Of a stretch of DNA of 64,000 nucleotides, positions 57,632 to 64,000 are shown in pieces. Position numbers and translations under genes: made by a program. The notes under the pieces are model-generated. The model was not told the DNA's origin. It did not search any database and saw only the letters and a list, made by a program, of their open reading frames with translations. The DNA is from Chiua virens (taxonomy: Eukaryota; Basidiomycota; Agaricomycetes; Boletales; Boletaceae), in contig JAHNUO010000010.1 in the NCBI GenBank assembly GCA_019787685.1, positions 1,612,001-1,676,000 of the forward strand, read 5' to 3'. Positions within the stretch are counted from its first letter, which is position 1; each line of letters opens with the position of its first letter.

Positions 57632-59300
57632 GCGACGTCGTCAGGCAACGTCCGCCTCTCGGAGATGCAAGTCCGTTGCGATACCCCCGTTGTGACTGCG
57701 CTATCTATCTGTGTGCACACCGGTCCTCTACGGGACCGCGCGTACGCATTCGACCTATAGACCATATCACCTTCGTAAGGCGCCAGGCCCGACCGAGTAC
57801 ATGCGACATCCACCTCGTATACCACCGCATCACCTGTCCAAGAACATTTACAAAGGCTAAGCCTTTTCTCTCTTAGACGTCCCCTGTATTAATCACCATG
57901 TACACTGCCCGACGACGTTTTATGTCCTTTTACTGATGCTTTCGGTCGTCTTCCATGCGCCACCTTTTTTTTCATTGTCTTTTCCCATCCCTGTTTTCCT
58001 GTGTTCTTGGTTTTCGTTCGCTCCGTGCATGGCATCTTCTTTCTTCTGTTTCGCTCGCGGGTCAGGTATGACTTTTTTTGAAGCCGGTAATGTGGCACAA
58101 CGATGTACTTTTGACAATCACAATCTGACATGACATAGTCTATAAGCGTAAGCGAACCACATTGGGTTCTCGTTGCAATCGGACGTTGTAAATAGACATG
58201 TAGACTGAGCACAAAAATCAAGGTCGTCCAGATAACGTCTCAGAACGAAGTCCATTATCGCTCATCGAGCACTCGATGAGCGCTTAGCGTGGAAATATTC
58301 CCATAATACTTCGCTAAGGCTCGCTTGGTCGATTTTGAGAGCTGCGATTGGAGGAGAGCTGCTCAAACCGTTCAATCAACCGATAACGTTATAAGCCCAT
58401 ACGGAAACTCGGAGATAAAGGGACAAGAGATACACTACTCACCAGATGTGAAAATAAGCTTTCGACGATGGAGAAAGTGACCAACCACAGCTGGTGCACA
58501 TCACTACCGCAGTCAGACTAGGAGAAGCGGTAGGACTCTGATGCCCCCGCTACCGCTACCGTCGGAAATGCGGAGAGCGACACTCGATTCTCGGCGCGGA
58601 TCGTCTCAGGCTCCCCCTCTGATGCTGGTACAAGATGCGACACTCAATTCTGAGCGCGGGGTGCATCGCGTCAGATTACCCATATTTCGCCTCGTTCGAA
58701 GCGGCTCGGGTTCATCGACCAATACCGTACATAGGCCCAGCGGAAAGGCTCTACTCCATAGATATATCTGATTCGAATGGACCAACCTTGCGAACCGAGG
58801 ACGCGCTACCAGCCATCTCGGGAGCAGCCCACGATCTCGCTTGTGCGAACGACACCGCCGTTTTCCGTACTCCAGCCGTGAAACTGGATTCAGCGTTAGA
58901 TGAAACTCAACGTCAGTACTAGTACATCAAACAGAGTAAGGACGGTCACTGCCCTCACCTTATTTTTATCTTCCTCCCCGGTTTGATTGCACACTGCGTT
59001 CTCGTTTCTGTCGATGGCATACTCTTTTCCCGGAAGCCAATCTAGCATAAGCCATAGTTTCTTCTTCTTCTTCTTCTTTTTTCACCTTTATACGCTTTTT
59101 ATACGCTGATTGCGCTATGATCAGTGTCTGATCATGGAATGTGCGATGTAGCAATGGAGGCTGTGCTCTTATCAGACTTGTGCCACTCTCACTTTCGATC
59201 TCCGACAAAGGGGCTTGCCACATACACACCATCCAGGCCTGGCATGGATCCTAAGGTTGATTATGAGCTATTTCTTCGCAATCTAAAGGAAGACCAAGAG
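57632..59300. other. intergenic region, no supported gene
   Basis: Contains the RhoGEF 3' flank and pyrimidine-rich runs (57955-58030). A (TTC)n run lies at about 59062-59082. A short frame at 58635-58922 has no recognisable domain. Confidence 0.4.
58575..58662 (+). repeat. imperfect direct repeat, about 23 bp, spaced 60 bp
   Basis: GCGACACTCGATTCTCGGCGCGG near 58576 recurs as GCGACACTCAATTCTGAGCGCGG near 58636, with three mismatches. The spacing is about 60 bp. Confidence 0.55.
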
Positions 59301-59399
59301 TTTGCAGGCCTATGATCAACTGGGGACAATGATCTTTCTTCTTCCCAACTTTTTAAGCTCTTTGCCTGGATCATCAGACTCAAAAGTCTGTCAACATCA

Positions 59400-60830
59400 C
59401 TATTCCTGTCCATAGTATATGACGAAACAAAACCCATTCAGGAATATTCCAACATGGTGCTTCTTGTGCAGGTCGAGAGATGTCCCAAAAGGTGCACTCC
59501 ATGGGAATATATTCACTAGTTCAACCATAAAGATATCGGTGTCTTTCCGAAGAATACACATCAGCCATGTATAGCACTCAGTACTCATCGTTGACCTGGG
59601 CATACAGATGCGCAAAGAGCCAATGCATGTCTTACCATTCAAGAATCCCAAATTTAGTCCCAGCAACACACATCCACACTACCACATCACCGCCTATGGC
59701 TGTTCCAAACCAGTTTACAAAGCTGCTGAATGGTTCAACAATACTTTTAAGCGTCTCTTGGCGACACATGACTTCTTACTGGAACACCCTCGCGGGGATG
59801 ATTCGCGCTCTGCTGTAATGAAGATGAAGCCAGCTTGGAGGAGAGGTGGAGATACGTTTCACTGGGTTTCCGATGAACTACTCAACCCGACAAACCCAAA
59901 TGAACCTGAGACGGAGGTCATGGACAATCCCGGTGAAAATTCTTGATTGCATTTCTTTTCTTTGGATGTGCTGCCAGTCCACTGGATCTTGTCCGAGGGC
60001 TCTGTTGACCTCTGAGTGAATGCTGCGAAGGATGGCGAGGTACGCGTCAAAGGCGACTAACAATTGTCCGACAAGAATTTTTTTCGCCCGCCTCCAAGGC
60101 CGACTCCGCAACCGTAAATCGATCTCTACGTCCTGTAGTAGACTGCTGATTCTGATCCACGGTCCAAAGTCTTTCGCTACAACCTCGAGAAAGCATGCTC
60201 ACCGTTACAGGAACTCCTTCGCTCGCGGATCGAGACGAATCGTTCCTAGTCGATTGCTAAGACAGTGTCAGCTATAACAAAAAGTTTCTGAAAGAGAGGC
60301 GTACGGACACTGGGAAGTAAATCTGAATAATATCGATATCAAGCTGCCCGATCTTGAGCAGTAGCGGTATGACCATGACCTAGCAGATCGGTGTTGGGGT
60401 ACGTTGCAACGCAGTTCTCCGCACGTGTTCCTAGCAGCTTCGGCCATTTCCGGATAGTAGTCGACTAGCCCTTGGGGGACTCGATGACAATCCAGTTCGG
60501 GTTCGGAAGGCGGGGACATTCGCAGGGAAGAGGGAGAGACTGACTGCGGTATGGGATGAGAAGTCTTGAGTGGTTTTTCCTCTTCCTTGTAAGGACGGGC
60601 GGATGATGCAAGTGATAGCGGCTGCGGGAATGTTAAGTAACACGCGTACAAAGCAGAGAAAAGTACAGACCTCTTCGTAGTAGAATACAGGAACAGTGGC
60701 GGGCGTGCTTGTGGGTATTTCAGTCTACGGCGTTGTGAGTGCTTGTCTAGGAAAGACATTGCCGAGCACGTACCTCGAGGGGATCGATGTCTCGTCTCCG
60801 CTCTGAGGTCATTCCTCGTCCTTGTCATTG
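59400..60830 (-). pseudogene. coding-like minus-strand sequence, probably decayed or highly split gene
   Basis: Several protein-like pieces occur in order on the minus strand. These are MSPPSEPELDCHRVPQGLVD (about 60500), VIPLLLKIGQLDIDIIQIYF (60350), NRLGTIRLDPRAKEFL (60240), LRSRPWRRAKKILVGQLLVA (60100) and HSEVNRALGQDPVDWQHIQR (60010). Another is CTFWDISRPAQEAPCWNIPE (59480). They lie in different frames and only some could be linked by short introns. I recognise no family. It may be a real multi-exon gene that I could not assemble, or a transposon-like relic. Confidence 0.28.
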
Positions 60831-60839
60831 CTACATAAA

Positions 60840-63260
60840 AGACAACATAAAGTTGTTAGAGGAATCTTCACGAAGGCTAATAACGAACGCGTACTGACTG
60901 AGAGTTGTGAGGTGTATTTTCGTCGCCTGATGTCGGGTGCTGCTCGTCGTGTTGTTTTTCTTCCTGTTGATTCGTGAGCGCTCGAGCCATCTGAACTGTG
61001 CATATTGCACAAACGCATGCTTTGATAGACAAATGTCCAAGGAGGTTGTGAGTGGAAAATTTCCTGTCATGGAGGCACAGCAATTGCAAATGTATTTGCG
61101 TCGTCGTCGATGATGGGATCGGTCTGAGAGAGGGTGGATACATCCAACAGTGAAGATAGAGCTGCGCCGCACGGTGGCAACTATAAACTCCCCATTGCCG
61201 ACCAGAGCATATTGTAGACTCGAGAAGGACCACCCATGCCAGTGACCCGTGACTCTGCAAGCAGAATCCCCGTTGATGCATCGTATGACTTGACCTTCTT
61301 GTCTTGACAGGTGTGAAATAATCGCTTTCCGTTGCTGGTCCGCGCAAGCCGGGATCAAAGAAAGCCTAGTCAGGGCCGTGCGGCTCACATATCTCTTCAA
61401 ATTCAATCACCAGGGAACATTATTCACTGGCATGATCAGGCTTACCCGTACTACCCTTTACTTAATGACCTTCTGATTTCCTAGCCGCATCTCCATTCAC
61501 AAGTCTGACATGCTTACCGGTAACGTTATGCCATTTGCAAATTGGGCTATACATACCCGCTACGTAAGTGAGTCAATGCTACTTTTACTTTTGCACAAGC
61601 TGGACGCGTTGTGATGCCGCCGTGCGTTTTACATATCGTTCTATGGGGACGGATAGATCCCGCGGAATTTAACCGGAGCCAGGAAAAAGCTAAATGATGG
61701 TCCAGGGTCACATGTACCTCGTCGAAGTCTAAGATTTTATGTCTCTCAATACGAGGTAGGTTTGCACATTATGTACGCAGAACGAATAATTCTCAACGAC
61801 TCCTTTCAACGACTCCTTTTCACGCTTATGATGACGCGTCCATCAATGGATATGAACTGTTTCGAATGTTGCTACACTTTGCTGAGACCCTCTTGGATTT
61901 ATCTTTTATTTTTGTGGGTGTCCATATTTTATGAAAGCAGGACGGATCATGACACCCATCACATATCAGGCACCAGCAGAATAGGCAGTGTCTCAAGACA
62001 TGCCCTCAGCGCACTCCTGACTCGATCACGGTTCGTGCGAGTTTCTGTCCACACAGAGTTAACTCTACGTAGGTGAACACTACTTGTATGTGAAAATGTG
62101 CATGACTTACGTGTCGTGTTGATACGCTTGCATCTCCTGTGCATACCGCAGCCCGCTGCAACATCTGGCAGCTCACAACTTCCCTCGTTGGCCCTGCCTG
62201 AGCCAGATTCGCCTAGGTTCCATCCCGCATAATCTCTCGGATTTGTGGAGGGCAACTCCTGTAGCTCAGGCTGCCTCTGTTCCTGAGTTCCACTTACGAC
62301 TCATGCTTTGGCTATATGTATGTCGAAGACACAAGCTTTTACGTGCTCCCATATCCTGGTCAGTATTATTATCTCGAAATATATCCCGAGTTGCAATGGA
62401 ATCCGCTTATACACCACCATGAGGAAGCAGGACGCTGTCTTCTGACCGCGGTCATTACAACGAACATGAACGTGGAATTGCCGTAGCGTGCTGTTACTGA
62501 TGGGGCATTGGGGGCCAAGGGACCAAGGGAAGTCCCAATATATACATACATATTGATATTTTTCTGGAAATCGGACCCTGCACCAGGCGGAACTCGCTAT
62601 CAGACCTTGCCACTGTTTGCAGTATGCAACGTGCTGAGAACGATCGTCCAAGATATTGATATCCGAACAGGGACAATGCTAGAATGCTCCAGAGTATCAC
62701 GCAACTGCTCTTCTTGGAAATTTCTTTCAGTCACATGAACCGACCTGTAAGCTGCACCTTTTGACGTGTTTCTTTGACGAAATCAACGGCAGATTCAATT
62801 CCCCGGGTTTTATATATTCGGCAGATTGGTCAGTCATGAGCGAACTATTTGGAGCACTCGTGGACGAAGCCGGCGTAGGGGATAATGTGCGCCACCGGTT
62901 TTGTCGATTAAACCATAACATTCTACTAATTTCTAGAACATACGGTCCGAGTGCCACACATTCCCTAACCTGTTTGGCACCGCCCTCATCCCGCGCCAGT
63001 GTGAACTGCCCACCGTCTAAGGTACGCCGCAGTTCCTGCACCCCAAATATTTATTTGCATGCATTTTTGGTGGCGTCATTTTTTGGAGCAGTGCGCCATG
63101 TGCTCCACAGCGGTTACAACTGCCATTAGACAAAACGTCAACATCTTTTGGGACACATTCTGGGGATGATCCACTAGTGCTTATCGTCGCACGTGTCGTA
63201 AAATCTTATTGGTTGGTTATTTCTATGTGATGTTCTATGTATTGCTCAGCCGACAAGGTT
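60840..63260. other. intergenic region, no supported gene
   Basis: Open frames, including one of about 190 codons at 60831-61406, show irregular composition (Arg/Ser/His/Cys-rich) and no domain. A piece near 63040-62930 on the minus strand (VQELRRTLDGGQFTLARDEG) looks protein-like but stands alone. Confidence 0.35.
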
Positions 63261-63266
63261 TAAAGG

Positions 63267-63479
63267 TTATGGGCTAAGTTTGGTCAAGCGTTCCTCCCCT
63301 TTCCAATAGGTTTGGTAAATGAATTCCGGGTCGTCTTTTGCGCCCACAATTGATCGCCTGGAGTTGTCTGGAACGCGCCAGTACCGCTCAGCTCGGCCTG
63401 AGAATGGAGGGTTTGCGTGGGTGTCGGGGAACTTCCTCGCTTCATAGTATAGCGCCTTCATGGCCATATAATCAACCAC
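63267..63479 (-). CDS. small ORF or C-terminal exon, unrecognised
   Basis: The frame reads YMAMKALYYEARKFPDTHAN, then PPFSGRAERYWRVPDN and DDPEFIYQTYWKGEERL, ending at 63267. The composition is that of a conserved folded protein. It may begin at an internal ATG near 63457 or be a last exon whose acceptor is CCTGGAAG at about 63485-63492, with a branch-like CTAAC just before it. The only upstream space before the next gene's stop (63599) is about 120 bp, so any first exon must be tiny, or this is a gene fragment. Family not recognised. Confidence 0.4.
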   Translation of the reverse strand: MVDYMAMKALYYEARKFPDTHANPPFSGRAERYWRVPDNSRRSIVGAKDDPEFIYQTYWKGEERLTKLSP

Positions 63480-63598
63480 ATGCTTCCAGGGTTAGTTTGG
63501 AATTGAGTCGAGGCCCCGAAGTATCCTCCTGTTCTGTTTGCTTTTTTACGTTCGGTTCAGGGAAAGCATGAAAAAAAAAACAGTACAGTCCACAGCGG

Positions 63599-64000
63599 TT
63601 AAGTAAATACAAGGTAGTAGTATGAGTACATGCGCAGGGCAGTCAAGACGAGAGGCAAGTACAAGTATCCAAGAGAGTCATACTGGTTGGCATACTGGGG
63701 GACGAGATCAGAACCGAATATGTCAGGCTCGTGTTCCTCAGGTGGAACAATCTCGCCCTTGGCATTCAACGGCCAGAGTGAATTCTTGAAAAAATTGGAT
63801 GGATCATACAGCTGCTTCACCTCACGCAGCCTCCCCCAGTTATCCCCAAAGCACGCCATAACGCGGTCAGGCAGTTCATTCCTTCCTAAGAACTTGTCGT
63901 AGAATTGGGACACCTGCACATCATCGAACAGGAAAAGGCTTACACTTGGCAAAGGACCACCGATGGTTACAGGAGCGAGCGTCTCGGCAATCCACTGCAT
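63599..64000 (-). CDS. C-terminal part of a berberine-bridge-type FAD-linked oxidoreductase (5' end outside window)
   Basis: The frame enters from the window end and stops at 63599 after about 133 residues. It contains the C-terminal signature of the family, ACFGDNWGRLREVKQLYDPS followed by NFFKNSLWPL, in which a Tyr/Phe-Gly-x-Asn/Asp-x-x-Arg-Leu segment precedes YDPxNxF. Such enzymes bind FAD covalently and oxidise small molecules such as alcohols, sugars or alkaloid-like metabolites. The FAD-binding half lies beyond position 64000. The last ~35 residues end in a hydrophobic, Tyr-rich tail (LGYLYLPLVLTALRMYSYYY), unusual for a secreted oxidase; it could be a membrane or GPI-type tail, or read-through of a missed intron. 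Confidence 0.8.
   Translation of the reverse strand: MQWIAETLAPVTIGGPLPSVSLFLFDDVQVSQFYDKFLGRNELPDRVMACFGDNWGRLREVKQLYDPSNFFKNSLWPLNAKGEIVPPEEHEPDIFGSDLVPQYANQYDSLGYLYLPLVLTALRMYSYYYLVFT

Noticed and set aside
60831..61406. 191-codon minus-strand frame
   Set aside because: Composition irregular (Arg/His/Cys/Ser) and no motif, promoter or splice support.
62700..63110. plus-strand frame 62761-63129 and minus-strand frame 62727-63041
   Set aside because: Neither shows a domain, and the protein-like segment VQELRRTLDGGQF could not be extended on either side.
1..64000. CRISPR arrays, bacterial operons or ribosome binding sites
   Set aside because: No regularly spaced repeats were seen and the gene structure is eukaryotic throughout.

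Overview
The window is nuclear DNA of a filamentous basidiomycete. Genes carry many short introns (mostly 45-60 nt, GT-AG with a few GC-AG). There is an intron-bearing tRNA gene, no operons, and many proteins of fungal type: a Cdc15/Imp2-like F-BAR protein, an opsin-related HSP30/YRO2-type protein, a DH-BAR RhoGEF and AIG1-like GTPases. The gene mix fits an Agaricomycete, and I would guess the Rhizoctonia/Ceratobasidium group, but nothing seen here proves the genus.

Layout. 1-515: 3' end of a hypothetical gene. 2.9-27.5 kb: an accessory region with five diverged C2H2-type zinc-finger genes (three on +, two on -; the fourth looks broken) interleaved with two tandem secreted metallophosphatase/5'-nucleotidase paralogues (17.0-20.2 and 21.6-24.8 kb). 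Long stretches between these genes hold nothing I can support. 27.9-38.7 kb: a housekeeping block with an unrecognised gene, a NIF3-like protein and coatomer zeta sharing a 114-bp divergent promoter, a small membrane protein, the F-BAR/SH3 cytokinesis protein, an opsin-related protein without the retinal lysine, and a CHY zinc-finger protein.

39.1-47.4 kb: AIG1-type GTPases in a recent segmental duplication. One intact gene (39.1-40.0), one deleted copy (41.6-42.4) and one intact copy (44.8-46.0) occur together with a duplicated 3' end of the neighbouring membrane-protein gene and a broken opsin relic on the opposite strand. 47.4-57.6 kb: a multi-pass membrane protein, a small ankyrin protein, a large single-pass protein, tRNA-Gln(UUG) with a 14-nt intron, a hypothetical gene and a DH-BAR-SH3 RhoGEF. 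57.6-64.0 kb: mostly non-coding or decayed sequence, ending in the C-terminus of a berberine-bridge-type FAD oxidase that runs off the window.

The conserved genes serve secretion (coatomer zeta), cytokinesis and polarity (F-BAR/SH3, RhoGEF) and membrane biology. The accessory genes show local duplication followed by divergence or decay. Exon boundaries were read by eye from splice consensus and frame continuity; where I could not close a frame I say so. No similarity search was possible, so family names rest on recognised motifs.
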